Positions 36,314-45,741 are shown, counted from the stretch's first letter. The stretch: DNA of 64,000 nucleotides from Neptunicoccus sediminis (GCF_001719615.1 NZ_MDVX01000017.1:28989-92988), one strand, 5' to 3'. Made by a program: numbers and translations. The notes: generated by a model from the letters alone, not told the origin.

Positions 36314-36526
36314 ATGGGCTGGCTTGTTTACCCCGGCATTTTTGTAACGCTTCTTGGCCTGTGCGGTTTGCTCTACTGCATCTGGAAAGCCAACGGCCTG
36401 CGCAATTCCAGCCTTGAAGGTGAGGATATGACGGCGCAGCTTCACCGTTTGATCCCGATCAATCTGGCATCAGTCAGCATTGCGGGAATGGGGCTGGCGC
36501 TGGTGGTTGTGGGAAAACTGCTCTGA
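36314..36526 (+). CDS. Small two-helix membrane protein
   Basis: 70 residues, MGWLVYPGIFVTLLGLCGLL at the start, then an SLEGEDMTAQLHRLIPIN loop and a second helix ASVSIAGMGLALVVVG. An AGGAG ribosome site lies 8 bp before ATG. The pattern is that of short conserved inner-membrane proteins of Rhodobacteraceae with no known function. It runs convergent with the RTX metalloprotease gene, 16 bp apart at the ends. Confidence 0.7.
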   Translation: MGWLVYPGIFVTLLGLCGLLYCIWKANGLRNSSLEGEDMTAQLHRLIPINLASVSIAGMGLALVVVGKLL

Positions 36527-36542
36527 TCCTGATGCGACAGAA

Positions 36543-38027
36543 TCAGACGACAAAATCCCAGACATCCAGTGCATCTGCGGCAACATCCTTGACGAAGAGT
36601 GACGCATCGCCCCCTTTTACCTTTATCAAGGTAGAGGCCCCACCCGCCTTGCTGACAAATTTCAGATCGTCAAAGCTGAAGGCCACTTCAGTGAGGCTGA
36701 TCCGGTCGTTCCCAAGATCAAAGTCCTTGATCCGGTCCCGCGCGGAATCCTCGCCAAAGTAGAATACATCACGTCCAATGCCGCCGGTCATCGTATCCTT
36801 ACCGGCACCACCGTAGAAATAGTCATTGCCGTCACCGCCAAACATGCGGTCGTTGCCGTTTCCGCCATAAAAATCGCATGTGCCACTGCCGCCCGAGCCT
36901 GTTTCGGTTCCACTATACAGCCAGTCCTTGCCGTTTCCCCCGTAGAGCACATCGCCCCAGTTGCCGCCCCCGTACAGCCGGTCGTTTCCGCGCTCTCCGT
37001 AAAGCGTGTCCGAAGCCTCCCCCCCGAACAGGGTGTCGCGGCCCCGACCGCCGAACAAACTGTCCGAATAGGCTTCACCATAGAGTGTATCCGCGCCTTG
37101 GCCACCTTCCAGCACATCGGCACCAGACCCGCCATTCAGCAGGTCGCCGCCGCGCCCCCCGTTCAGAACGTCGTTATGCGTGCCGCCAAACAAGGCATCT
37201 TTGCCGCCATTGCCCGCCAGACTGTCCGCACCATTTCCCCCGAAAAGCGTGTCGTTTCCCTGTTTGCCATAGAGGCTGTCGTCGGAATTGCGCCCGATCA
37301 GCCGGTCGCCCTTCGCCCCGCCGATCAGCACATTTGAACCAGCAACGCCGAACAAAACATCTGCCTTGCTGCTGCCGGCGATGGTCATGGTGTTGGTGTC
37401 GGGGTCATGATCAAAGGACCACGCGGAATGATCCACCGCCGCACCGTAAAGATGCGCCAGCGCCTCAAGATCGAGAACCCCCAACTGCGCGGTATAGGGG
37501 GAGGCATTATTGTAGGTCATTACCGTCTGGTGCTGGTTATCCAGTGCCGGATCAAGGGTCAGGGTGCCATCATGAGAATGTTTCAACCCCATCGCATGGC
37601 CCAGTTCGTGCAGCATGATTTGAAAGCCGTAGGTGCCTTCGCCGTAGTCCCCATCGCTGTCGATGACAAAAATACCGGTGCTCGTGTATCCCGCAGAGGT
37701 GCTGGGGTAACTGGCCCATCCGCCGTAGGAGGACCCGTCCGCGTTGGAGATGTCTATCATACCGCCGCTGTCGACCTCTACGAAAACCACGCCGGCGGCG
37801 CCTTCGTAGACATCAGCGGCATCCCGAAAATTCTGGCGCTGCTGGTCGGTAAAGGCAAAGGTTCGGGACACCGGATAGGAGCTGTCGCTGGCAGTAGGGA
37901 TTTCCGCCCCTTCCGCAAAACTATAGGTCACGATGACCGGCGTCCCAAGGTCCACAGCAGCATTCCAGCGCGCGCTGGCCGTGTCATTGATCTGCAGCAA
38001 AGCGGTGTAATCGGAAACTACGGTCAT
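36543..38027 (-). CDS. Serralysin-like RTX zinc metalloprotease (M10 family)
   Basis: 494 residues from ATG 38027, which has AGAAGA upstream; the frame is open 12 codons further. The zinc site HELGHAMGLKH (about 140-150; His140, Glu141, His144, His150) and the Met-turn VMTYN (Met170) identify a metzincin of the serralysin/M10 group. Residues about 225-450 are RTX nonapeptide repeats (GGNGADSLA, GGRGRDTLF) that bind Ca2+, and the C-terminus ends in an aliphatic type I secretion signal. Expected to be an exported protease. No PrtDEF export genes or inhibitor gene are near; it is a single gene. Confidence 0.92.
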   Translation of the reverse strand: MTVVSDYTALLQINDTASARWNAAVDLGTPVIVTYSFAEGAEIPTASDSSYPVSRTFAFTDQQRQNFRDAADVYEGAAGVVFVEVDSGGMIDISNADGSSYGGWASYPSTSAGYTSTGIFVIDSDGDYGEGTYGFQIMLHELGHAMGLKHSHDGTLTLDPALDNQHQTVMTYNNASPYTAQLGVLDLEALAHLYGAAVDHSAWSFDHDPDTNTMTIAGSSKADVLFGVAGSNVLIGGAKGDRLIGRNSDDSLYGKQGNDTLFGGNGADSLAGNGGKDALFGGTHNDVLNGGRGGDLLNGGSGADVLEGGQGADTLYGEAYSDSLFGGRGRDTLFGGEASDTLYGERGNDRLYGGGNWGDVLYGGNGKDWLYSGTETGSGGSGTCDFYGGNGNDRMFGGDGNDYFYGGAGKDTMTGGIGRDVFYFGEDSARDRIKDFDLGNDRISLTEVAFSFDDLKFVSKAGGASTLIKVKGGDASLFVKDVAADALDVWDFVV

Positions 38028-38178
38028 CGTTTTCTTCTGCCCAGTTATTTGCCTTTTGCACACCTGTTTTCAGATCTGTCCGCGCAGGCGGGATCAGACC
38101 CTGTCCCGCCACACGCCACATGAACCGACACGGTGCCGGGACAGTTTTATCTGCAAATCGTAAATATATCCTTACGTT

Positions 38179-39549
38179 TTAATAGCTGTATTCAGCATAA
38201 ATTCGTGAAAGATCGCCATCCCATTCACCGCGGTATTTTTCCAGCAACTCGCAAGCGGGGGAATGGCCGGTGGCCACGACTTCTTCCAGTGCGTTCAGGA
38301 AATGGGTCTCATCCGGGACCATCCCGCCCGCCCCTGATCGGGCACGGGCTGCCAGTCCAGTCTTGGAGATCGCCACGGTTTCCCGCGCGAGATCGGCCAT
38401 TTTGATGCCGTTCACCTCGGCCCCAATCCCGTCAACGCTGGCTGCAACGCGCAGGGCTTGGCGGGTTTCGGCGTCCCAGTTCTTGCACAAATCCCACGCC
38501 GCATCGAGCGCACCCTGATCGTACATCAACCCGACCCAATAGGCCGGAAGCGCACAAATCCGCCGCCACGGGCCGCCATCCGCCCCGCGCATTTCCATAA
38601 ACTTCTTGATGCGCACCTCCGGAAAACAGGTGGTCAGATGGTCTGCCCAGTCGCCCAGCGTCGGTTTCTCACCGGGAAGCGCCGCCAGTTCGCCTTTCAG
38701 GAAATCACGGAAGGACATGCCCAGCGCGTCCAGATACTTGCCGTCGCGGTAGACAAAATACATCGGCACATCGAGCGCATATTGCACATATCGCTCAAAT
38801 CCCATGCCCTCTTCAAAGACGAAGGGCAACATGCCTGTGCGGGCATCATCAAGACCCCGCCACACGCGCGAGCGCCATGACTTATGCCCGTTTTCCTTCC
38901 CCTCAAAGAAAGGGGAATTGGCAAACAGCGCCGTTGCCACAGGTTGCAGCGCCAGACCAACGCGGAATTTTTGCACCATATCCGCTTCGGATGCGAAATC
39001 GAGGTTCACCTGCACGGTACAGGTCCGGCGCATCATCTGCGTGCCGTGGGTGCCAACGGTGTCCATATAGGCGTCCATCAGCTTGTAACGGCCCTTTGGC
39101 ATCAGGGGCATCTGTTCGTGGGTCCAGATCGGGGCCGCCCCCAAACCGATAAACCCTGCACCCATTTTATCCGCGATCTGTTGCACTTCTTTAAGGTGCT
39201 CGTTCACCTCGTCGCAGGTTTCGTGGATTGTCTCCAGCGGCGCCCCCGAAAGCTCCAACTGCCCCCCGGGTTCAAGCGAGATATTTGCGCCGTCTTTTTC
39301 CAGCCCGATGATCTTGCCCGCTTCTTCCACCGGCGACCAGCCAAAGGCATCGCGCAGCCCTTCCAGCATGGTCTTGATGCCGCAAGCGCCCTCATAGGGT
39401 AGAGGCAGCAATTTGGCCGTGTCATAGCCGAATTTTTCGTGTTCAGTCCCAATGCGCCAGTCCGATTTGGGTTTACACCCGTCAGACAAATATTGCGCCA
39501 ATTGGTCGTGGTGTTCGATGGTGCCGCCACCGGACTGGGGGATAGACAT
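38179..39549 (-). CDS. gshA: Glutamate-cysteine ligase, plant/alphaproteobacterial type
   Basis: 456 residues from ATG 39549, preceded by GGAG; an upstream in-frame start at 39567 lacks one. The GCS2 family pattern is clear: WRIGTEHEKFGY, ISLEPGGQLELSGAPL, MPLMPKGRYKLMDAYM, TCTVQVNLDF, and WRRICALPAYWVGL. The enzyme joins Glu and Cys in the first, rate-limiting step of glutathione synthesis, in the cytosol. Redox-active cysteines are known to regulate the plant enzymes. It is followed by the rsmE locus, divergent to nothing, and reads as its own unit. Confidence 0.94.
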   Translation of the reverse strand: MSIPQSGGGTIEHHDQLAQYLSDGCKPKSDWRIGTEHEKFGYDTAKLLPLPYEGACGIKTMLEGLRDAFGWSPVEEAGKIIGLEKDGANISLEPGGQLELSGAPLETIHETCDEVNEHLKEVQQIADKMGAGFIGLGAAPIWTHEQMPLMPKGRYKLMDAYMDTVGTHGTQMMRRTCTVQVNLDFASEADMVQKFRVGLALQPVATALFANSPFFEGKENGHKSWRSRVWRGLDDARTGMLPFVFEEGMGFERYVQYALDVPMYFVYRDGKYLDALGMSFRDFLKGELAALPGEKPTLGDWADHLTTCFPEVRIKKFMEMRGADGGPWRRICALPAYWVGLMYDQGALDAAWDLCKNWDAETRQALRVAASVDGIGAEVNGIKMADLARETVAISKTGLAARARSGAGGMVPDETHFLNALEEVVATGHSPACELLEKYRGEWDGDLSRIYAEYSY

Positions 39550-39702
39550 GGATGATCTCCGAAACATAAGTTAAATTAGACCTGAAACGGATGGCAGGGG
39601 GTGTCAAGGCAGGAAGTTGTGAAGGACTGTCCCACAATCCGGAATAAACCCCGCCGGATTTACCCAAAAACCGCAGTTGAAGGACCCCAAAGCCCCACAG
39701 GT

Positions 39703-40236
39703 TTAGTGTAAAACCCTTTTTTCCCAGATCAGGAACCGGGCGTTTTCTGTGCTGCCCATAGCGCGTACCGCTTCTTCGAAATTTACTCCCTTAAGGGCAG
39801 CAAAGGCATCAAACAGCAGATCACTGCCCTGTGCAGAGGCGGGGATAGACAAAGGGTCTCCCCCCAGATGGGTCAAAACCCAGACAACATCATCCTTTGC
39901 GGGCCCTTTGTCGCTGGTGACAATCTCCAGCCGTGTGAGATTATCAAGCGAGACATAAGCCCCGCCATCGGGGGAAAGATACCCGACTTCGCGCTCTTTC
40001 ACCTCAACCACACCAGCGGCCGAAACAGGTTTATAAAGTTTTGCCCGCAAAATCGCCCAGAACAACAGGACCGCGCATAGCCCCGTGATCACCGCCCCCA
40101 ACCCTGTAAGCGTGACGCTGGAGCGTTCGATACCCCGCCCCAGCAGATACACGCCGTAGATCACCAAGGCGCCGGTGATCAGCACCTCGCGCCAGCGCCA
40201 GAAGCCTGCACGCACTTCGGGGCGGATGAAATTCAT
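39703..40236 (-). CDS. Two-helix membrane protein coupled to rsmE
   Basis: 177 residues from ATG 40236, which overlaps the rsmE stop by 4 bp, showing translational coupling. Two hydrophobic helices (about 18-40 and 47-66) are followed by a cytosolic C-terminal domain of about 100 residues (GGAYVSLDNLTRLEIVT, VWVLTHLGGDPLSIPASA). It is of the kind annotated as hypothetical in Rhodobacteraceae; I know no function. The open frame extends nine codons into rsmE, which is not used. Confidence 0.75.
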   Translation of the reverse strand: MNFIRPEVRAGFWRWREVLITGALVIYGVYLLGRGIERSSVTLTGLGAVITGLCAVLLFWAILRAKLYKPVSAAGVVEVKEREVGYLSPDGGAYVSLDNLTRLEIVTSDKGPAKDDVVWVLTHLGGDPLSIPASAQGSDLLFDAFAALKGVNFEEAVRAMGSTENARFLIWEKRVLH

Positions 40237-40964
40237 ACCCAATCCCCCAAGGCCCGCTGCCACAACGCCAAAGCTGCCACTGCCGCCGTATCCGCCCGCA
40301 AGATGCGTGGCCCCAGGCTGATGGAATGGGAAAACGCCAACCCGCGCAGATGCGCGACTTCAGACGGGGAAAACCCGCCCTCCGGCCCGATCAGGATCGC
40401 CCAAGGGCCAGCGGGCAAGCTGGCAAGGTCCGTGGCCGGTTCCCCGACCCGTGTTTCATCGCAAAACAGCAACTGCCGGTCGGCAGGCCAATCCGCCAGC
40501 ACCTTGTCCAGTTTCATCAGATCCGCCACTTCCGGCACATAAGTTCCGCCGCATTGCTCGGCAGCCTCAACCGCATGGGCCTGCAATCGGTCCTGCCGCA
40601 TCCGTTCGGACTGGGTGAACTCTGTCACCACCGGACAAATCCGCGCCGCGCCCATCTCGGCGGCTTTTTCCACGATAAAATCCGTGCGCGCCTTTTTGAT
40701 CGGCGCAAACAACAGCCACAGATCGGGGGGCATCTGCAAGGGTTTGCTCTGGCTGCGGCACTCCAGCACCGCGTTGCGCTTGTTGGCGACGATCACTTCG
40801 GCCTGCCATTCGCCGTCACGCCCGTTGAACAAGGCCACCATCGCGCCGGTTTTCAGCCGCATCACCCCGAACAGATAATGTGCCTGATCCTTCGTCACTG
40901 CAACGGGTTGCCCCGCGCCCAACTCCGCGTCTACATAGAGCCTGATTTTCGCTGTCTTATCCAT
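40233..40964 (-). CDS. rsmE: 16S rRNA (uracil1498-N3)-methyltransferase
   Basis: 243 residues, usual length. An N-terminal PUA-like domain (about 1-70; HYLFGVMRLKTGAMVALFNG) precedes a SPOUT methyltransferase domain with the knotted AdoMet-binding motif AILIGPEGGFSPSEV and LGPRILRADTA near the C-terminus. It methylates U1498 in the 30S subunit. It is transcribed away from ubiA, with only 11 bp between the two start codons, so the promoters must overlap the opposite genes. The following membrane-protein gene overlaps its stop. Confidence 0.93.
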   Translation of the reverse strand: MDKTAKIRLYVDAELGAGQPVAVTKDQAHYLFGVMRLKTGAMVALFNGRDGEWQAEVIVANKRNAVLECRSQSKPLQMPPDLWLLFAPIKKARTDFIVEKAAEMGAARICPVVTEFTQSERMRQDRLQAHAVEAAEQCGGTYVPEVADLMKLDKVLADWPADRQLLFCDETRVGEPATDLASLPAGPWAILIGPEGGFSPSEVAHLRGLAFSHSISLGPRILRADTAAVAALALWQRALGDWV

Positions 40965-40975
40965 AGGCCCAGTTT

Positions 40976-41983
40976 ATGACCGATCCGCACCAGACGCCAG
41001 AGCCACCACGCCCCGATCTGCCAGATGATGGCGGCCGTGTGGCCGATGCCACGGACCTGAACTGGGTAGACCGTTTCTGCCCCCGCTGGTCCCGTCCCTA
41101 TCTGCGCCTTTCCCGTGCGGACCGCCCTGCGGGAACATGGCTGTTGCTGCTGCCCTGCTGGTGGGGATTGCTGCTGGCGATTCTGCTTGATCCGGCCGGA
41201 TTACGCCCGTTCGACGGCTGGCTGGCGATAAGCTGCGCAATGGGCGCCTTCCTGATGCGGGGCGCGGGATGCACATGGAACGACATTGCCGACCGCAACA
41301 TCGACGGCGCGGTAGAGCGCACCCGCTCCCGTCCGCTGCCATCAGGTCAGGTGACGACCAGACAGGCGGCGGTCTGGATGGTGGTGCAGGCGCTTTTGGC
41401 CTTTGGCATCCTGCTGACCTACAACGGATTTGCCATCTTCCTTGGCATTGTGGCGCTGGCGCCTGTTGCGATTTACCCCTTCGCAAAACGCTTTACATGG
41501 TGGCCGCAGATTTTCCTCGGGCTGGCGTTCAACTGGGGCGCATTGCTGATGTGGGGGGCGCATAGCGGGTCGCTCTCGATCACGCCTGTGCTGCTCTACC
41601 TTGCGGGAATCTGTTGGACGCTGTTCTACGACACGATCTACGCCCATCAGGACAAGGAGGACGACGCGCTGATCGGGGTGAAGTCCACTGCGCGGCTTTT
41701 TGCCGATAATACCCCGCGCTGGCTGTTCATCTTTCAGGTGGCCGCCATGACGCTGCTGCTGCTGGCGGTCATCACCCCCGCAGCAATGGCGCAACTGCTG
41801 CCTGATCCGCTTGTTTTTCTCATGGTTTTCCTTGGCATCTGGGGGTTTGGCGCCCATCTGACCATGCAGTTGCGGCGGCTTGACATAGACGACACCCAGA
41901 TTTGCCTGCGGCTGTTCCGCGCCAACCGCGAGGCCGGATTGATCCCTGTTCTGTTCTGGGCACTGGCGGTCCTGCTGAGCTAG
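40976..41983 (+). CDS. ubiA: 4-hydroxybenzoate octaprenyltransferase
   Basis: 335 residues with about nine membrane helices. The first Asp-rich prenyl-diphosphate site NDIADRNIDGAVERTRSRPLPSG reads as NDIxDRxxD, and the second is YDTIYAHQDKEDD. A charged N-terminal extension of about 45 residues precedes the membrane part, as in alphaproteobacterial UbiA. It attaches the polyprenyl chain to 4-hydroxybenzoate in ubiquinone synthesis. It is followed on the same strand, 65 bp later, by the OmpA-like gene. Confidence 0.94.
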   Translation: MTDPHQTPEPPRPDLPDDGGRVADATDLNWVDRFCPRWSRPYLRLSRADRPAGTWLLLLPCWWGLLLAILLDPAGLRPFDGWLAISCAMGAFLMRGAGCTWNDIADRNIDGAVERTRSRPLPSGQVTTRQAAVWMVVQALLAFGILLTYNGFAIFLGIVALAPVAIYPFAKRFTWWPQIFLGLAFNWGALLMWGAHSGSLSITPVLLYLAGICWTLFYDTIYAHQDKEDDALIGVKSTARLFADNTPRWLFIFQVAAMTLLLLAVITPAAMAQLLPDPLVFLMVFLGIWGFGAHLTMQLRRLDIDDTQICLRLFRANREAGLIPVLFWALAVLLS

Positions 41984-42048
41984 CTTGAACCCGCGCCCGT
42001 GTTCATTTACATCAAACCCGTAACGCCAAACCGGCACCGGGGTTTTGA

Positions 42049-43911
42049 ATGCATCGTACCGCACTACTGTTTTCTGCAATCGGATTCATTCTGGTTGCGG
42101 CGGGGTCTCTCTTTCTGGGCAACCGTGCGGCAGATTATATTGAAAGCACAACACAGGAACAGGTGGATACCGCGCTGCGGGCATCGGGCCAGAACTGGGC
42201 CACGATCCGCCCCGACGGTCTTGTGGTTCATCTGACGGGTCTGGCCCCTGACGAAGCCGCCCGCCTGCAAGCGATTGAGATCATGGGACAGGTGATTGAC
42301 GCCAACCGGATTTCGGACCGCACTACAGTTTTGCAATCCTCCGAGATTGTAGAACCCCGCTTCTCGCTGGAAATGCTGCGCAATGTGGACCGGATTTCCC
42401 TGATCGGTCTGATCCCCGAACGGGTCGGACGCAGCTTTATTCTGGACCGCGCGGCCAAGATTGCCGATGGCGGCACAGTCACCGATATGCTGGAAAGCAC
42501 CGAACACCGCGTGCCCTCGGGCTGGGCGCGCAATCTGGATTTCGGCCTCTCGAGCCTTGAACAACTGCCCCGCTCCAAAATCTCTGTCACGCCCGATAGC
42601 GTGCGCATCACCGCCGTAACCGAATCCCACGAAGAACAGCGCCGCGTAGAAAAAGCCGTGCGTGAGGCAAAACCCGAAGGGGTGGTCCTGCTGATGGACA
42701 TCACTGCCCCGCGCCCCGTGATTTCTCCGTTCCGCTTTCGCGTGCGCATGGAGGAGGACGGGCTGGAACTGCAAAGCTGCTCGGCGGACACCACGGCTTC
42801 TAGGGATCGTATCCTGCGTGCGGTGCGGGCGGCTGGCGCCATTGACACCCTGACCTGTGACGTGGGCCTTGGCGTGCCGACCACCGAATGGGATCAGGCA
42901 ATCATCCAAAGCGTGCGCGCCCTGAAAGAACTTGGCGGCGGCGTCCTTTCCGTGGCAGACAGCGACATCTCTTTGGTGGCACATGAAAACATCAGCCAGA
43001 GCCGTTTTGACACGGTGGTTGGCAGCCTTGAAAACGCCCTGCCCGAACTCTTTTCCCTGCACGCCATCCTGCCACCGAAAATCCTCGAAGACGGGGCGGA
43101 AACCACAGCCGAGCTGCCCGAATTCATCGCCACACTCAGCCCTGAAGGGCGGTTGCAACTGCGCGGCCGTATCCAGAGCGCCCTTGCCAAACAAAGCGTT
43201 GGCGCCTTTGCCCGCTCTCTGTTCGGATCAGACAATGTAGACAACAGAACCCGCATCGACCCCGAACTGCCTGACGGCTGGCCGGGCCGCGTTCTGGCCG
43301 GACTGGAAGGGTTGTCCGACATGCACCACGGCTCTGTTGTGGTGCAGCCCGAAAAGCTGACAATCCGCGGCATCAGTGCAAACCCCGACATCACATCGGA
43401 CCTCAGCGGCTTGTTCGCAGAGCGTATCGGTGAAGGCGACAAATACACAATCTCGGTCAAACACGACCCCAAGCTGATCCCCAAAGCCTCCACCCTTGAT
43501 CACCGCCAGTGCGAGGCACAGATCCGTGCGGTTCTGATCGACCAGCAGATCGTCTTTGCCCCCTCCTCCACCTCGATCGAGGCCGAAAGTCAGGGCGTAC
43601 TGGATGCCATAGCAGACATCATCAAGGAATGCCCCGACGCGCCGTTTGAAATCGAAGGCCACACCGACAGTCAGGGCGGCGCCGAAATGAACCGCGACCT
43701 CAGCCAGCAACGGGCCGAAGCGGTACTGAACGGTCTGCTCGCCCGCCGTGTGCTCATCGGGGTCCTAACGGCAAGAGGTTACGGCGAAGACCAACCAATT
43801 GCAGACAACAGCTCCGAGGAAGGCCGCGCCGCCAACCGCCGGATCTGGTTCCGCCTGATCACAGAAGACACACCGGAAGAACCGGCCACCGAGGAAGAAA
43901 CCGATGAATAG
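42049..43911 (+). CDS. OmpA-family protein with BON-like repeats
   Basis: 620 residues. An N-terminal helix (about 5-23) can act as signal anchor. Residues about 30-480 contain repeats reminiscent of BON domains (RASGQNWATIRPDGLVVHLTG shortened; AGAIDTLTCDVGLGVPTTEWDQAI). The C-terminal OmpA domain (about 500-605) has IEGHTDSQGGAEMNRDLSQQRAEAV and RGYGEDQPIADN. It probably contacts peptidoglycan from the periplasmic side. The next gene starts inside its last codons (8-bp overlap), so the two are co-translated. Confidence 0.85.
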   Translation: MHRTALLFSAIGFILVAAGSLFLGNRAADYIESTTQEQVDTALRASGQNWATIRPDGLVVHLTGLAPDEAARLQAIEIMGQVIDANRISDRTTVLQSSEIVEPRFSLEMLRNVDRISLIGLIPERVGRSFILDRAAKIADGGTVTDMLESTEHRVPSGWARNLDFGLSSLEQLPRSKISVTPDSVRITAVTESHEEQRRVEKAVREAKPEGVVLLMDITAPRPVISPFRFRVRMEEDGLELQSCSADTTASRDRILRAVRAAGAIDTLTCDVGLGVPTTEWDQAIIQSVRALKELGGGVLSVADSDISLVAHENISQSRFDTVVGSLENALPELFSLHAILPPKILEDGAETTAELPEFIATLSPEGRLQLRGRIQSALAKQSVGAFARSLFGSDNVDNRTRIDPELPDGWPGRVLAGLEGLSDMHHGSVVVQPEKLTIRGISANPDITSDLSGLFAERIGEGDKYTISVKHDPKLIPKASTLDHRQCEAQIRAVLIDQQIVFAPSSTSIEAESQGVLDAIADIIKECPDAPFEIEGHTDSQGGAEMNRDLSQQRAEAVLNGLLARRVLIGVLTARGYGEDQPIADNSSEEGRAANRRIWFRLITEDTPEEPATEEETDE

Positions 43912-44233
43912 AACAGAACTGATCGTTACAATTGCGATTGTCCTGCTGTTAACCTTTGTCGCCGGTTGGGCGTTCCGCTGGGCCTATGGCCGCCTGAACA
44001 GCGTAAATTCGGTGAATGTCACAGAAATCGACGATCTGGCCAACCGGTTGCACGAAGCCGAAGAAGCCCGCGATCAGGCCATGACCTACATCCAGCAGCG
44101 GGAATGGGAATTGACCAACCAATTGACCCAATCCGAAGCGGAGCTCTCTGCCGCTATGGAAGGTCTTGGCGCGGCGCGGCGCGAAGCAGGCGAATTGCAG
44201 GCCCAACTGGACGCAATCCAGTCGCAAAAATAG
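43904..44233 (+). CDS. Membrane-anchored coiled-coil protein
   Basis: 109 residues. One hydrophobic helix (about 7-28) is followed by a long heptad-rich coiled coil (about 40-105; LANRLHEAEEARDQAM, LTQSEAELSAAMEGL). It overlaps the OmpA-like gene by 8 bp and probably works with it at the envelope. No known family is recognised; a structural or scaffolding part is inferred from shape only. Confidence 0.75.
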   Translation: MNRTELIVTIAIVLLLTFVAGWAFRWAYGRLNSVNSVNVTEIDDLANRLHEAEEARDQAMTYIQQREWELTNQLTQSEAELSAAMEGLGAARREAGELQAQLDAIQSQK

Positions 44234-44247
44234 GCACTCCGCCCCGT

Positions 44248-44268
44248 TTCAATGTTCCTGAAATACTC
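44248..44268. repeat. Copy 1 of dispersed 21-bp 3'-flank motif
   Basis: TTCAATGTTC-CTG-AAATACTC, between the convergent ends of the coiled-coil gene and moaE. It matches copies at 52236 and 58798 at 18 or more of 21 positions; only the three central bases vary. Confidence 0.75.
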
Positions 44269-44311
44269 ATAACCGCGACAACCACCGGCGCAGTCCGACC
44301 AGTCTACACCG

Positions 44312-44752
44312 CTACCAACGTTTCAGCGCAGCCTCGTCGTCCTCTTTGGCTTCCACCCATTTGGCCCCCTCCACCCCGTGTTCCTTTTTCCAGAACGGAG
44401 CGCGGGACTTAAGGAAATCCATCAGATAATCCGCCGCTTCAAAAGCCGCCTTGCGATGGGGGGCGGCGGCCGCCACCATCATAATCTGCTCACCGGGTTT
44501 CAGGGGGCCATAGCGGTGAATGATCAGACTGTCATTCAGCGCCCAGCGCCGCTGGGCCTCGGCTTCAATCTCTGCCAGTGCGGCCTCGGTCATACCAGGG
44601 TAATGTTCCAGTTCCAGCGCCGTCAGATTGCCGGTATCATCGCGCACTAGCCCTGTAAAACTGACCAGTGCACCGATGTCCGTGCGCCCTGCCCGCAAAC
44701 GGTCCAACTCCTGCCCGAGATCGAAATCCTCCAATTGCACCCGTACAACCAT
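44312..44752 (-). CDS. moaE: Molybdopterin synthase catalytic subunit
   Basis: 146 residues. GALVSFTGLVRD near 27-38, LELEHYPGM, HRYGPLKPGEQIM and the C-terminal PFWKKEHGVEGAKWVEAKE with the active-site lysine match MoaE. It transfers sulfur from the MoaD thiocarboxylate to precursor Z to form molybdopterin. It starts 3 bp after moaD ends and closes the uvrC-pgsA-moaD-moaE unit. Confidence 0.95.
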   Translation of the reverse strand: MVVRVQLEDFDLGQELDRLRAGRTDIGALVSFTGLVRDDTGNLTALELEHYPGMTEAALAEIEAEAQRRWALNDSLIIHRYGPLKPGEQIMMVAAAAPHRKAAFEAADYLMDFLKSRAPFWKKEHGVEGAKWVEAKEDDEAALKRW

Positions 44753-44755
44753 TGC

Positions 44756-45007
44756 TTACCCCCCCGTCATAGGTGGGAAAAAGGCAATTTCGCGCACGCC
44801 GGTCAGGGGCGCATCAAAATCCGACAGGCTTTGATCCAGTGCCACACGTACCGCTGACACATCGCTGAAAGCCAGATCATAGCGATCCTCCCGCGCGCGC
44901 AATTCCGCCACCAGCTCGGCCACGGTTGCAGCCTCGGTTTCAACGGTTTCGCGCGGCAAGCCGATACGCTCGCGCACCCACGCAAAATAGACCACATCCA
45001 GTTTCAT
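44756..45007 (-). CDS. moaD: Molybdopterin synthase sulfur carrier subunit
   Basis: 83 residues from ATG 45007, which overlaps the pgsA stop by 4 bp; a longer open frame inside pgsA is rejected. Ubiquitin-like beta-grasp protein ending in the required Gly-Gly (FFPPMTGG), which becomes a thiocarboxylate after adenylation by MoeB. It forms the molybdopterin synthase complex with MoaE, encoded immediately downstream. Confidence 0.93.
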   Translation of the reverse strand: MKLDVVYFAWVRERIGLPRETVETEAATVAELVAELRAREDRYDLAFSDVSAVRVALDQSLSDFDAPLTGVREIAFFPPMTGG

Positions 45008-45687
45008 CGGCCCGGCTCCACCAAATGGGGACGCGCCTTGGAGAAGTAATCCCAGCCCGTCACAGCGGTCAGCACAGCGGCAATCCACAACAGCCCCACG
45101 CCCACAGTCCAAGTTGAATTCATTACGGTCCAATAGGACAGCACGCCATTCACATCTTCAATGGAACCGTCCATCACTCCGTTGTAAATCTCTGCATCCA
45201 TGCCTTGTATCAGGTTCAGGTAATAATGCTCGAACACACCTTTCGCGAACAGCACCGCGATTGCGATCATCTGCACGGTGGTCTTGTATTTCGCAAGGTT
45301 CGTCACCGGCAGTGATCCCATCGACGCGCCGACGAATTCCCGCAGACCGGACACGAAGACCTCTCGGAACAGGATAATCGTCGCGGGCAGCAGGATCCAC
45401 GGGTCCATCACCAGCTTGTCCGCTGTAGACAGGGCAACGATCACTACAAGCGCAATCACCACCATCGCCTTATCCGCAATCGGGTCCAGCATGGCACCGA
45501 ACTTGCTTTCTTGTTTCCAGAGCCGCGCAAGGTAGCCGTCAAAGAAGTCAGTAATCGCTGCGGACACGAACAGCACCAGCGCGAACCAGTCCGCCAGAGG
45601 CCGCTGGAAATATAAAAACATGATCGCCACACCGGGCGCCGCGAAAAGGCGCATGACAGTCAACGTATTGGGGATGTTCCACTGCAT
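45004..45687 (-). CDS. pgsA: CDP-diacylglycerol-glycerol-3-phosphate phosphatidyltransferase
   Basis: 227 residues from ATG 45687, seven bases after GGAAGG. Multi-span membrane enzyme with the CDP-alcohol phosphatidyltransferase motif DGYLARLWKQESKFGAMLDP continued by IADK, i.e. DGxxAR-x8-G-x3-D-x3-D. It makes phosphatidylglycerol phosphate, the committed step to phosphatidylglycerol. It lies between uvrC (54 bp upstream) and moaD (overlapping), an arrangement common in Rhodobacterales. There is an insertion after about residue 140 (MDAEIYNGVMDGSIED) that looks longer than in E. coli PgsA. Confidence 0.92.
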   Translation of the reverse strand: MQWNIPNTLTVMRLFAAPGVAIMFLYFQRPLADWFALVLFVSAAITDFFDGYLARLWKQESKFGAMLDPIADKAMVVIALVVIVALSTADKLVMDPWILLPATIILFREVFVSGLREFVGASMGSLPVTNLAKYKTTVQMIAIAVLFAKGVFEHYYLNLIQGMDAEIYNGVMDGSIEDVNGVLSYWTVMNSTWTVGVGLLWIAAVLTAVTGWDYFSKARPHLVEPGR

Positions 45688-45741
45688 CACAAGCCCTTCC
45701 AAATCACTTCAACGGTTCCACTCGAAGATGTAGCCAATGCC

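Noticed and set aside
36878..37337. Possible CRISPR or satellite in repetitive DNA, and plus-strand frames rich in Arg and Cys
   Set aside because: The periodicity comes from RTX nonapeptide codons of the metalloprotease gene.
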